Source: an uncultured Acetatifactor sp. (GTDB taxonomy: Bacteria > Bacillota > Clostridia > Lachnospirales > Lachnospiraceae). From it: a stretch of DNA of 64,000 bases. Position numbers and translations under genes: made by a program. Location of the stretch: contig CAJTPN010000015.1 of assembly GCA_910578185.1 (NCBI GenBank), positions 1-64,000 of the forward strand, read 5' to 3'. The notes below the pieces were generated by a model, which had not been told where the DNA came from, ran no database searches, and was given only the letters and a program-made list of their open reading frames with translations. This document shows positions 51,201 through 60,673 of the stretch, piece after piece (the first letter of the stretch is position 1; every line of letters begins with the position of its first letter).

Positions 51201-54200
51201 ACGGACGATTATGGAAGCGGAAATGCAAGCAACCAGAATCTTACGGTTCAGATTGTCAAGTCCCCTGAGGTCGTGGACAGAGTGCGGAAGGTTTATGTGT
51301 TGGGTGATTCCCTTGTATGTAACTATTACAGTGACGGAACCGGCGACGCTAAAACCGGATGGGGGCAGGTGCTTCAGCATTACCTCACAGGAGCAGAGGT
51401 AGTGGATCTTGCAAACAGCGGCGCTACGGCTAACAGTCTGGAGTCTACCGCGTTTTCACAGATACGGGGCAGCGCCCAGGCGGGAGATATCCTCTTGCTG
51501 GAGAGTGCATACAATGACTCAAATAATACTAAGCCTGGGTATTTTGACAACGGCGGCCTGGATAACTATATGGCAGTGGCTTTGAGGACGATGGTGACGG
51601 ATGCCAGGGCCAAAGGTGTGGAAGTTATCCTTGTGTCTCCAAATGCTTCGCTGAAGCCATACAGGAACACGCCAGGCTGGACTACCAGAATGGAGGACTT
51701 GGTAGCGGATCTGAACAAAACACCGGGGACGGTGGGGTATATTGATCTTGCCCAGCTGAGTTTTGATTTTCTGAGTGAAACTTATGGTGCCGACGCTGTC
51801 GGTGCGACAGAGGCATTGAAGGCAGATTATGTTGTAAGCGATAATTTGCATACCAAGCGCAATGGCGCCCATAAGTATGCGTCGCTGGTGGCGGGCGCTT
51901 TAAAGGAAACGCATTCTGATATTGTCAATACGGAATATTGCTATACGTTTACGGATATTGAAGGAAGAACTATTTTCTGTACCGCAGGAGAAATTCCTGC
52001 AGATAAGGTGGTTACGCTGACCTATGAGATGAACGGTCATGGAAAGCAGTATCCCCAGACAAAGGTTGTGAAGGGTGAAAAATTGAAAGCCCTGGCGCCT
52101 ACGGAAGCAGGTTATGTTTTTAAGGGCTGGTATAAGGATGAGGCGTTGACCCAGAAGTGGAATTTTGACGTTGATACTGTGGGCAATGTAGATTTTACGC
52201 TCTATGCAAAGTGGGAAGAACGAAAGGGCGTACTCTATAAGCAGGATTATGAGGAAGTGGAGAAGGTAGATTCCACCATAGCCACATCTCCGAATGCAGC
52301 GGGTAACTTAAAGATTGCAGCAGATGCGGATCATGGCAAATATCTGTTATTTGACTTTGCAGGTGACACAAAAACAAATAGCCGCAGCGCGGATGTAAAT
52401 TTTACGGTTGCGGGAATTGACCAATATGATTCTTATATTGTGGAGTTCGATGCTACCATAACGCCTGGAGCCAGCCAGGAGTCCAATTTGGCGGTGAAGA
52501 CCACTGGCTTTACTGCTGCCAACAATGAAGTTGCAACAGGCGGATATTTGATCAGCCTGGTCAATAAGGTAAACGAAAAGATTGGGAATGATTATATTGT
52601 TAACGGCATTACAGACGCTATCGTAACAATTCCGTCAGGCAAGTGGCATCATTATAAGCTGTATGTGGATAAGGTTAAGAAGTTGGTAACGCTTACCATT
52701 ACCGATGCAAACGGCGCGCCCCTGAAAGGAGCGGATAAACTGGTGGTTACTTATGAGAGCGGCGGAGATGTTACCGGTATCTTTTGGCGCGCGGGAAGAT
52801 ACAGTGCGGTGGAAGGACTGGATAACATTTTGGTTCGCGAGGTAACGGAGGACGATGAGTTTGGGCAACTTCCCGACGATGAGCCTCTGTCCAAAGCGGA
52901 GTTTACGCTGCAGCTGAACCGTGTCATCACCCAGACCAAGGGAGGCGCACCTCAGCATTTCCCCATCACTGTGAAAGCGAGCGGAACCATGGGCGGCGTC
53001 ATTACCGATAAGGTAAGCGTGAAATGGTCTATGGGCGGTATGGATAAGGCGGACGGCTATATCTCCCTGACCAAGGCGGAAGGGACTGAGAACGGTACCA
53101 CCGGCGTCAGCCCGGACGGAGAGACGGCGTACTTTAATGTAAGGGACGGCGTGGGAAATCTGTTTGGCTATGTACAGGCAGAGGTTACATATAAGGATAA
53201 GACCTGTGTGATCAGGACGCCTGTGGCGGTTCTGGGCGCGGCCGATGCACCTGCTAACAGGCTGGCTCCGCCGGCAGGATATCCCATCAGCATGGATGAA
53301 CATGGCGACAGTCTGACAGGATATCAGGGTACCGCCAACACGGAAAAAGCCGGTGATATTGTACTGAATAACTGGTCCGTCTATGGTTCCAACGGCGCAA
53401 GAACGTTAACGCTGGAAGAGGTGGGCGGAAAGAAAGCGCTGAAATTTGCTTCCAACGGCGGCAGCGGTAGTACTTTGGCCGTATACCCTTGGACAAAGCA
53501 GACCGGTCAGTATGTGGTGGATATGACCGTGAATTTTACGGCAGCCATGACGTTTGGCGTGTACACAAAGACGCCGAATATCAAAGATCCCGGGCCGGAA
53601 TGGAATGTTTCCTATAATGCCGGTCAGTTGACATTTGGCTCGGAGAGCATTGCCGGTATCAACGCAAATGAGTGGTACAGGGTTGTCGTATCGGCAGACC
53701 CCAGCATCAATAAGGCTTCTTTGATGGTATACAGCAGTGCAGGGGCATTATTGGGCAGTATTGAAGATGTGGACATGGGAAGCTCCGAAGCGAAATTCTT
53801 TGCTTTCCAAGGCACTTTCCCCATGTACCTGAACAGTTTTGAGGCTTACAGGCCTTTGGTGGGTTCTCTGACGGTGAATGCTCCGGCGGAGATCTTAAAG
53901 GTGCCGGAGGCAGGGGAAGCGACGGCTACTCTGGAATTGGCGGCGAGCCTGTTGAGCACCGAGGGTATCAAGATGACCGGCGCCGTAACATGGATGTTGG
54001 CAGAGGATTATCCCAATGTGGAGATCGAATCCACCGAAGCGCAGAAGGCAATCCTGAAAGTGTCAGAAGGTGCTTCCGGTACGGTGACGGTGGTTGCGGT
54101 CAAGGACGGCAAACAGGCCGAGAAAGAGATTCAGCTGACCACCTCCTCCAATGTGGTGTCATTTAAGAAATCCACTTCCTCCATCACGATTCCTTTTACA

Positions 54201-57200
54201 GGAAGTGAGGCGGTGGTAAATAAATATGAGGCTGTGACCTTAGACAAGGACGGCATCGAGATAAACGGTGGGACGATTACTTATTCCCTGCTTGCAAAAG
54301 ACGGCGTAACGCCGCTGACAACGCTGCCAAAGGGAGTGACCTTTGACACAGGAAACGGCGAACTCACCGTGGCGCCCGGAGCATCTCCGGCAGTATTATA
54401 TGTGAAGGCTGTCAATGGAGAGGGATTGTTCTCCAGGGCAAAAGTAAATATTCACGGTCTTTGTTTTGCGTTTGGCTCCGCAGACGTTCCAGAGGGTTTT
54501 ACACAAGTGACGAAAGATTTGTATACGGCCCAGCTTGGATACGGTTTCTATCAGACCGATAAACTCACCGTGAATGCGGATAATGTAACAGGAACGGAGG
54601 AATTCAGATTTAAGGCAAACGTTCCCAACGGAAATTATACGGTAAAAGTAGATACAACTGCTGAAAGCATGACTTCCGAAGTGGTTGAGTCGGTTACCAC
54701 CATCGCAACGGGAATTAGAAAGTCCGGCGCTGCTTTCAACGTGGCAGTCTGTGACGGCGTTCTGGATCTGACCTTCCCTGCGGGGGCTTCCGTAAAGACA
54801 CTTGAGATTTCACAGATGGCGGCTAAGCAGTCGTTGCCAAAGCCCTTTATCTATGCTATTGGCGACTCTACTGCAAAGAATACGGACAGGGGCGCAAAGT
54901 CATGGGGCAACTGTGCGGCCGACGGATTGGTAAGCGTTCCGGAAGTGTTTGGCGGATTTGCAAATCATGGTATGGCAGGCCGAAATTCCGTGAGTTTCTA
55001 TAATGACGGAAGAGTTGAGACTGTCCTTTTGTCGATTTGTCCCGGCGATTATGTAACCGTAAATATGGGTATCAACAGTGCTACGGGTGAAGCTGCGGCT
55101 TATTACACCATGATGAAAGATTACTATGTGCAGGGAATTCTTCAGCGCGGAGGTATTCCTGTCATCGTGACGGCGACTCCGGACGGCCCTGTAGACGACC
55201 GGGTAGCAGCCAACTATGACGCTGCAACGGGCAAGTTTACCAACAGTCGTGGTGACGGCGCGAGAAATGATGTTTTGAGGAGGATTGCGTCTGAACTGGA
55301 CCTGAAGTTGATCGAGCTTGGCCAGTGGGGACAGGATTGGATGAATACACTGACGGCAGAAGATGTAACGAAGTATAATGCCGCAATGGGTACGAATTTC
55401 AAGACAGTTCTGGAGTTGGTGCAGAGCTGGTATGTGGATCACAACCATTATAAAGAATATCTTGGCGGCCAGATTGCATGGTATATTTTTGGAGAGCTTG
55501 CCAAGGCAGAAGGCGGTCAGGCTCCTGAACGTCCGGGATTACCGGGTCATCCGGTGGCACCCGATCCCGAGGGAGTTAAGATCATCGAGGACTTTGAGAC
55601 CACTACGGACTGGAATCTGGACGGCATGCTGGCAGGAAAGTTCAGTGTGGAATCGGATGGCAAAGGCGGTCATTATCTTCTGGGTAATGGTACGGAAGTG
55701 GGGGCAGGAAGCGCTTACGCAAAGAAAGTATTTGCCGATCTGCCCAATATGGATTCTGCAGAGGTCAGCGTGGACTGGATTGCTTCGACTGCAGAGCTGA
55801 AGACACAGGATAAAGCGGCATATTATGCATTGCAGCTCTGGTCCGGCGAGACGGAGCTTGTATCGTTGTATGTTTCCGATTTAAGGGGAAATGCGGCAGC
55901 GAAGGTATACTATTCCGCATCCGGTATCGGTGATAAGAAAGAGACAGGTGTGACGTTTAAGCAGGGTCAGACTTTGGATGTCAGGTTTGTGCTGGATTTC
56001 ACCGATCACACATTGGATATTTATCTGGACGGTACAATGGTTGCGGGGGATGTGGAATTTAACGCACTGACAACCAAGGTGGATACTTTTGCCATCGCAA
56101 CTCTGGACGATACGGTTGGCAAAAAGAAATATCCCAATTTTGCCATAGACAATTTCAGCCTTGTATATAAGGAGAGCACAGTTGATCAGGATTTCAGTAA
56201 GCTGGTGAAATCGGTGAAGCCCGTGGGAACCAAAGAACATGCCGGTGTTACCGATATGTCCGGATTTGTGCATCCTACAAAGGCGACAGTAGTGCTTGGC
56301 AACGATGCTGAGCTGGAAGTGGATATTGATGCGGCCACATGGAAAGTTGACCGGACCATCGATTTTACGGAACTGGGTACTTATACCTGGACTGCAGATT
56401 TGATTCTCCCGAAGGGATACGGTAATCCCAACAATGTGAAAGCAACTTACACTATGAAGTATATGGCCGGCTTCTTAAAGACGGACATTAATTCTCTTGA
56501 CGCGCTTCCCGTGGTAACGCTTACAAAACCGCAGTATGAAGCGGGCTACAGCCATCCCGAGAAAGTGACGGCGAAGCTGGTGGGCGGCACTAAGATGAGT
56601 GTTGAAATTGATCAGAGTACCTGGACATGTGAGCCTGTGTTTAATCCGGCAGTGAGAGGAATCTATGTTTGGACGGCACAGCTTAAGGACAACGGAACCA
56701 ACCGTAATCCCAGGAACCTGAAAGTTTCTTATACCATGCATTATCAGGCTGACTGGGTATCTACCCATGATTATGAAGAGGATTTCCTTTTTGGCTATCC
56801 GGGCTGGGATGTCTGGGGCAAGGATATTGATGAGACTTCGGGCGTAGGCGGTTTCTCTTTTGAAATCAAAAAGGACGGGGATAATCCCTATCTGTATGCG
56901 ACACAGGGAGATAGCGGCAAAAACAGAGGCTCCAGGTTGAATCTGTCCACGGATGTCGTAAGAGGCGCGGTGATGGAGTTTGACTTTAAGCCGGCGGTGG
57001 TAAACGGCGGACATACGGATCTTCTTTTTGTTGCGCCTGCGTACAAGCAAAATTATCTTTCTTTACTTGTGGGAAGCGATGGGAAAGTCAGCTATCATAC
57101 GACGGAAGATTTGAACGGTAGCGGCGGACATCCGACCAACAATACTTTTGACGGCGTGATATCTTCCGGAAGCCCTGTGGCTACCGGTGTGGGCGCTATT

Positions 57201-60023
57201 GGCAAGTGGATGCATGTAACCTTGAAGTTTGATTACCTGGCTCACACTGCAGCCTTGACGGTGACATCAAAGGAAAATCCGGAAGAAACCTATACTGTGT
57301 CGGGAATTCCGATTGACAACAGGGCCAACGGACTTTCCATTATGGTGGTGCGTAAGCTGGCGGCGTGCAGCAGGGCGGAAGTGGCTTTTGATAATGTCAC
57401 TGTGGATTATGACAGGTTCACCGCAGATGACATTGTAAAGGTAGCACAGCCTCAGGGTGTGAATGTGGCAGAAAGCCAGTTTGATAAATTTGTATTTCCT
57501 ACGGAAGTGAAAGCCACCTTGGGCGACAACAGTACGGTTATGGTGCCTGTGGGAGAATGGAAGTCGGAATCGAAATTTGAAAGAGGTGTTCCGGGAACTT
57601 ATGTTTGGACGGCAGAGATAGAGAATGAGAAAATGGGTCTGACGAATCACTTTGGCCTCTCACTCTCATTTACCATGACATATACCTTGTTCCCGTTCCC
57701 GGTGTATGTATTTAACCCTAACACATTGGAGCTGTCCTTTGGGCAGGAGTTGCCGGAGCAATTCCCTGTCGAGGTGGAAGCGAAGATGAGCAGTGAGGAT
57801 TCCTTTAAGGTGAAGGTAGGCGAATGGACACCTATTCGTGCTTTCAATCCGGAGGAAGAGGGCATCTATGTTTATGGTGCCAATGTGATTCCTGTGGATG
57901 GTGTGTATGATGTGGTGAAAGATAAACTTTCTCCCAACGAGAATCCGGATGCAATAAGAGATCAGGCAGATCAGTATATTTACGATGTGTATTACCGCAT
58001 CAGCTATTATAAGGATGCGGATAATTACAACGGTTACACCCGTACAATGGAAAAGCTGGACCGTGGCGTGTATGCGGTTGCGGTGAACGGCGGCATCTTT
58101 GTATCATGGAGACTGCTTGCCACAGAGTACGGCACGGACAAAAATGTCTCCTTTGACGTATACCGCAACGGTGTGAAGATAAACGAAACACCGGTGACGA
58201 GCAAGACAAATTTTGTGGATGCGGAAGGCAAGGCAGGAGATGTCTATACCGTGATCAAGACACAGGACGGAAAGACGTATGAGGGCGCACAGGCCACGGC
58301 AAGTGCAGAGAACTACATGAGTATACCTGTTCAGAAACCGGATCCTCAGCCCAACGTGAATGGAGATTTGTCCGCGTACACCCTCAATGATATGGGCGTT
58401 GCGGATGTGGATGGGGACGGCGAGTACGAGTTTATCGTGAAGTGGTATCCGGACAATTCGTTTGACTCCGGTAACGCTGTGGCACCTTCCTCTCCTACGA
58501 TTTTTGATGTGTACGAACTGGACGGAACGCCTCTCTGGAGGCTGAACCTGGGGCTGGAGATGCCTTCCGGCGCACATTTCAACCAGTTTATGCTATATGA
58601 TCTGGATGAAGACGGAAAAGCGGAGCTCTTTATCAAGACTTCCGACGGCTCCGTAAGTTACAAGCCAAATGCGGCAGGCAAATTTGACATGGCGGACGAG
58701 AATACCATTGTTGCTTATATCGGTGACAGGAGTGTGGTTCCCGGGACAAATATTGAACCCAACGGCCATGTGAACGGCAATTCCCATGAGTACGTTACGG
58801 TATTTAACGGTATGACCGGAGAAGTGATTGACTCTGTAGATTTTGTCAATACCACCGGAGATTTTGGCGCATGGGGCAAAGCGGATGACGGCGGAAACCG
58901 TTCCGCCAGGTACAATATTGCCATTGCATATCTGCCCATGGACAAAAATGATTCGGGCTGTACAGAGACGATACCTGCGGTGCTCTTTAACCGCGGATAC
59001 TATGCTAAGACTACCGTTGCCGCATATACACTGAGAAACGGCAAGCTGAGTCTTGAGTGGAACTTTGTGAGACAGACCGATGAAAACGAGGCCGGTAAGG
59101 GTAATCACAATATGTCCACCGGCGATTTGGATAAGGACGGCTTTGATGAACTGGTTATCGGCGCGCTGGCAATTGATCATGACGGCAGTGTGCTCTGGGT
59201 GAAAGACGGTAAAGATGGACAGGATTTTGCCGGACATGCGGATACCATTCATCTGGCGGCAATGAATCCGTACAATAATGACCTGTATGTGTTTACGCCT
59301 AACGAGGAAAAAGAATTCTCCACAATGAATGCGGCTGTTGTGAATGCCCGCACTGGCGCTCGTATCAGCGGTTCCTGGTTTACAAAGAAAGACGTGGGGC
59401 GTGCGATTTCGGCAAATATTACGCCCAGACCCGGATATGAGTACTGGTCCGCGTCTACAGGAAGCGGTATGTATGCTTTTGACGGCAGCATAATCTCCAA
59501 TACGATACCTGTGGCAATGAACTGGAGAATGTACTGGGACGGCGACCTGCTCAGTGAGCTGGGAGACGGCATTGCTACGGACGACGATTGGGCAATCACC
59601 AAATACAACTGGGAAGACAACACGGTGGATACTTTAGCAGTATTGGAAGGAACCAAGACCAACAATTCCACCAAGAAGACACCCTGCCTGACGGCGGATC
59701 TGTTCGGCGACTGGCGTGAGGAAGTTGTATTGAGAAATGAAGACGATACAGAACTTCGCATTTACATGACCACCGAAGAAACAGATTATATGATTTACAC
59801 GCTGATGCACGATCCTGTATATCGTAATGCGGTTGCAAATCAGAATACGTCATACAATCAGCCGCCTCACGTTGGCTTCTATCTGGGTGAGGACAACAGG
59901 GATACTGTACTGGCGATGGGACTGCCCACGGCGGATATTAAGTTCGCTACCCCCAGGGAAGAAAAAGTTACCATGGTTGAGGCAAGGAACGAAGTATCGG
60001 AACTGTTCGAGGAAACAAAGTAG
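48225..60023 (+). CDS. giant secreted rhamnogalacturonan esterase-lyase (2x SGNH/CE12-like, PL11)
   Basis: 3,932 residues. A signal peptide (about 1-36) is followed by an acidic PSDDA/PSDET linker (about 85-140) and beta-rich domains. The first SGNH hydrolase (about 1020-1225) has GDS at 1027-1029, Asn1097 and D1206-x-x-H1209; an InlB-type Flg_new repeat follows (1262-1332). More beta-sandwich regions lead to a second SGNH domain (about 2205-2420) that resembles rhamnogalacturonan acetylesterase CE12: GDST 2213-2216, AGRNS 2251-2255, Asn2284, D2405 and H2408. Four Ig-like repeats of about 85-100 residues (W...G.Y.W pattern) lie around 2640-3240, mixed with a lectin-like segment. Residues 3275-3910 are a family 11 rhamnogalacturonan lyase (MEKLDRGVYAV, FVSWRLL, VADVDGDGEYEFIVKW). 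There is no LPxTG, SLH or dockerin at the present end. It probably removes acetyl groups from rhamnogalacturonan-I and then cleaves the backbone, outside the cell. Confidence 0.9.
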   Translation: MKKKFRVLRRSVLSLALCLSLVISPMAGTGIEAFAEMGGVVNLQSEEAGESSNSDGADVSTEGDGTGGDLADVPVDEDALINEDAPSDDAAPSDETAPSDDAAPSDDAVPSDETAPSGDAVPSDETASSGDAAPSGESASDADAAADGAAPMENEEGVPAAQADENGVTVYINETFDGDAYNVDETIIQSGAMTETKPTPVLKGLIKYHAGYAGNRAPQGFFKLKADGSNKYLEVQNGDMVSVGRGVYFTFEYAENMTPELSALKTTGELLELNMKFTSGAGYAGFVVASELDPEKQTDAKELVTVPSTEGQEQVVRIIIDAANGKKYMVITENGSLVSSSWAECDLVSGKGIAGATFFLNNKPVQYLKIDDINVVSKPADVGLFTVNVSDGANALEGAKVVIDALEQTTDASGNAVFALPYGDYTVKISKEGYQTSDGQTEASESVTFNASSSSKSVSLRVASYTAQPKEVTIEGGQSFIAASKEDTPAQSTAFTVSVKDQMGLTMAGGDYQLTWNVLPQGKTEADPNVTIDGNGQVFVTKDFHTNDKAAAFEVTATATANGESAVGKATIVVANGNVIYYKSLDVVMAGADRGAAIALDNGISLPDMANIVLDVEYKVAPKTQLTVALLTDGGRLTGVQYQTASKTVKAWTGWTGNTALNQWNDVDLFSNGEIIAENVDNSSLKVNFTIDKAAHTITVASGEKTVSLPYADTFKVNKLNSIQWGKHERDGESVIHSILIEEVLPAPEITGAAAITKKSGQTVEETYTVTGAEGEAFTWAVKAKADGGSISGITIDNGKLFVADSAAAGEYIITATSSTDSTRIAQFTVEVIGATSVDAKSYLVLEATGNTTEIDPNAIISKATSSFITGYQITLADADGKLVSQEIVSSLPTSVNTTGASKVEIAPVYVTNIANVAHDLLHLGGNGNESCNIQLPEAGTYDFKVTSNTTIRTDVYVNGQMLVNNLLQEGSWLNYMAVKDIVLTDKVAQIRTDDYGSGNASNQNLTVQIVKSPEVVDRVRKVYVLGDSLVCNYYSDGTGDAKTGWGQVLQHYLTGAEVVDLANSGATANSLESTAFSQIRGSAQAGDILLLESAYNDSNNTKPGYFDNGGLDNYMAVALRTMVTDARAKGVEVILVSPNASLKPYRNTPGWTTRMEDLVADLNKTPGTVGYIDLAQLSFDFLSETYGADAVGATEALKADYVVSDNLHTKRNGAHKYASLVAGALKETHSDIVNTEYCYTFTDIEGRTIFCTAGEIPADKVVTLTYEMNGHGKQYPQTKVVKGEKLKALAPTEAGYVFKGWYKDEALTQKWNFDVDTVGNVDFTLYAKWEERKGVLYKQDYEEVEKVDSTIATSPNAAGNLKIAADADHGKYLLFDFAGDTKTNSRSADVNFTVAGIDQYDSYIVEFDATITPGASQESNLAVKTTGFTAANNEVATGGYLISLVNKVNEKIGNDYIVNGITDAIVTIPSGKWHHYKLYVDKVKKLVTLTITDANGAPLKGADKLVVTYESGGDVTGIFWRAGRYSAVEGLDNILVREVTEDDEFGQLPDDEPLSKAEFTLQLNRVITQTKGGAPQHFPITVKASGTMGGVITDKVSVKWSMGGMDKADGYISLTKAEGTENGTTGVSPDGETAYFNVRDGVGNLFGYVQAEVTYKDKTCVIRTPVAVLGAADAPANRLAPPAGYPISMDEHGDSLTGYQGTANTEKAGDIVLNNWSVYGSNGARTLTLEEVGGKKALKFASNGGSGSTLAVYPWTKQTGQYVVDMTVNFTAAMTFGVYTKTPNIKDPGPEWNVSYNAGQLTFGSESIAGINANEWYRVVVSADPSINKASLMVYSSAGALLGSIEDVDMGSSEAKFFAFQGTFPMYLNSFEAYRPLVGSLTVNAPAEILKVPEAGEATATLELAASLLSTEGIKMTGAVTWMLAEDYPNVEIESTEAQKAILKVSEGASGTVTVVAVKDGKQAEKEIQLTTSSNVVSFKKSTSSITIPFTGSEAVVNKYEAVTLDKDGIEINGGTITYSLLAKDGVTPLTTLPKGVTFDTGNGELTVAPGASPAVLYVKAVNGEGLFSRAKVNIHGLCFAFGSADVPEGFTQVTKDLYTAQLGYGFYQTDKLTVNADNVTGTEEFRFKANVPNGNYTVKVDTTAESMTSEVVESVTTIATGIRKSGAAFNVAVCDGVLDLTFPAGASVKTLEISQMAAKQSLPKPFIYAIGDSTAKNTDRGAKSWGNCAADGLVSVPEVFGGFANHGMAGRNSVSFYNDGRVETVLLSICPGDYVTVNMGINSATGEAAAYYTMMKDYYVQGILQRGGIPVIVTATPDGPVDDRVAANYDAATGKFTNSRGDGARNDVLRRIASELDLKLIELGQWGQDWMNTLTAEDVTKYNAAMGTNFKTVLELVQSWYVDHNHYKEYLGGQIAWYIFGELAKAEGGQAPERPGLPGHPVAPDPEGVKIIEDFETTTDWNLDGMLAGKFSVESDGKGGHYLLGNGTEVGAGSAYAKKVFADLPNMDSAEVSVDWIASTAELKTQDKAAYYALQLWSGETELVSLYVSDLRGNAAAKVYYSASGIGDKKETGVTFKQGQTLDVRFVLDFTDHTLDIYLDGTMVAGDVEFNALTTKVDTFAIATLDDTVGKKKYPNFAIDNFSLVYKESTVDQDFSKLVKSVKPVGTKEHAGVTDMSGFVHPTKATVVLGNDAELEVDIDAATWKVDRTIDFTELGTYTWTADLILPKGYGNPNNVKATYTMKYMAGFLKTDINSLDALPVVTLTKPQYEAGYSHPEKVTAKLVGGTKMSVEIDQSTWTCEPVFNPAVRGIYVWTAQLKDNGTNRNPRNLKVSYTMHYQADWVSTHDYEEDFLFGYPGWDVWGKDIDETSGVGGFSFEIKKDGDNPYLYATQGDSGKNRGSRLNLSTDVVRGAVMEFDFKPAVVNGGHTDLLFVAPAYKQNYLSLLVGSDGKVSYHTTEDLNGSGGHPTNNTFDGVISSGSPVATGVGAIGKWMHVTLKFDYLAHTAALTVTSKENPEETYTVSGIPIDNRANGLSIMVVRKLAACSRAEVAFDNVTVDYDRFTADDIVKVAQPQGVNVAESQFDKFVFPTEVKATLGDNSTVMVPVGEWKSESKFERGVPGTYVWTAEIENEKMGLTNHFGLSLSFTMTYTLFPFPVYVFNPNTLELSFGQELPEQFPVEVEAKMSSEDSFKVKVGEWTPIRAFNPEEEGIYVYGANVIPVDGVYDVVKDKLSPNENPDAIRDQADQYIYDVYYRISYYKDADNYNGYTRTMEKLDRGVYAVAVNGGIFVSWRLLATEYGTDKNVSFDVYRNGVKINETPVTSKTNFVDAEGKAGDVYTVIKTQDGKTYEGAQATASAENYMSIPVQKPDPQPNVNGDLSAYTLNDMGVADVDGDGEYEFIVKWYPDNSFDSGNAVAPSSPTIFDVYELDGTPLWRLNLGLEMPSGAHFNQFMLYDLDEDGKAELFIKTSDGSVSYKPNAAGKFDMADENTIVAYIGDRSVVPGTNIEPNGHVNGNSHEYVTVFNGMTGEVIDSVDFVNTTGDFGAWGKADDGGNRSARYNIAIAYLPMDKNDSGCTETIPAVLFNRGYYAKTTVAAYTLRNGKLSLEWNFVRQTDENEAGKGNHNMSTGDLDKDGFDELVIGALAIDHDGSVLWVKDGKDGQDFAGHADTIHLAAMNPYNNDLYVFTPNEEKEFSTMNAAVVNARTGARISGSWFTKKDVGRAISANITPRPGYEYWSASTGSGMYAFDGSIISNTIPVAMNWRMYWDGDLLSELGDGIATDDDWAITKYNWEDNTVDTLAVLEGTKTNNSTKKTPCLTADLFGDWREEVVLRNEDDTELRIYMTTEETDYMIYTLMHDPVYRNAVANQNTSYNQPPHVGFYLGEDNRDTVLAMGLPTADIKFATPREEKVTMVEARNEVSELFEETK
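48479..48640 (+). repeat. in-frame tandem repeat in the linker of the giant enzyme
   Basis: About nine copies of an 18-base unit coding APSDDA, APSDET or APSGDA. The units are close to identical (CCATCAGATGATGCAGCG and CCTTCAGATGAAACGGCG forms), so copy number can change by slippage. The product is an acidic, flexible, possibly glycosylated spacer between signal peptide and first domain. Confidence 0.8.
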
Positions 60024-60333
60024 AAGACAGGATGCGATACGGTGGAAAGACGGATCGGCTATCTGAAGAAAGACCTGATAGCAAAAGCACAGAGCAGCCT
60101 GAACAAAACCATTCCGGTAAGTAATACAATGGTTCAGGAGCTTGCAGTCAAAGTCAGTCTGGATGGCGTAAAACAGCTATGTGGATGCTGCGGCTGATAA
60201 TTTCCCGAAAGCGGGCATAAAAGTAGTGCTGCCTTATCAGGAGGGAACAAACAGAACCGATTATAACTTTATTGTAAGCCATCTGGCATTCCAAAATCTG
60301 GCTGGCGACACCGGATCGGATTTATGGTATTGA
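60024..60333 (+). pseudogene. decayed coding remnant continuing past the giant gene's stop
   Basis: The same frame stays open past the TAG at 60021-60023 and reads ...RRIGYLKKDLIAKAQSSLN, then VQELAVKVSLDGVKQ, to 60176. After a one-base shift at 60177 the sequence continues YVDAAADNFPKAGIKVVLPY and YQEGTNRTDYNFIVSHLAF up to a TGA at 60331-60333. This pattern resembles a conserved C-terminal domain of very large Lachnospiraceae surface proteins (from memory). So the giant protein probably once extended further, or the remnant belongs to a lost neighbour. Confidence 0.6.
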
Positions 60334-60369
60334 GGTATTTTAAGGTAAAAAGAAAAATTGAAACAAAAG

Positions 60370-60426
60370 AAACCCTTCCCGGCGTGTTTACGGAAGTTCC
60401 GTGAACCATGGGAAGGGTTTTTCTTT
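60370..60426 (+). terminator. terminator of the giant gene
   Basis: AAACCCTTCCC (60370-60380) and GGGAAGGGTTT (60410-60420) form an 11-bp stem with a 29-base loop (itself able to fold), followed by TTTTTCTTT. It lies beyond the decayed remnant, in line with a former longer gene. Confidence 0.75.
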
Positions 60427-60673
60427 CACAGCCTGCTTCGGAAACGATTTGCCTATGAAAGTCATGGCAAAACATGAGACCGAAAAACACAGCCTGTAGT
60501 CCTTGGAGTAATGGCCGGGAAGATGCATAAAAGCGCCCTTGGGAGGCAAGGTGTGAGCAGTGAAAATCATGTTTCTTTTTCTCCTAAATCCATAGAAATG
60601 AATTGACATTTTTTTTAGGAAGTGGTATATTGAAGTCTAGAAATAAGCAAGAAGAAAAATTGTGGAGAACAGT
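60427..60673. other. gap before the response regulator
   Basis: About 247 bases with no supported gene; the last 70 contain the response-regulator promoter. Minus-strand open frames here lack ribosome binding sites. Confidence 0.45.
60603..60631 (+). promoter_or_regulatory. promoter of the signalling cluster
   Basis: TTGACA (60603-60608) and TATATT (60626-60631) with 17 bases between; the start codon is about 43 bases downstream. Confidence 0.6.
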
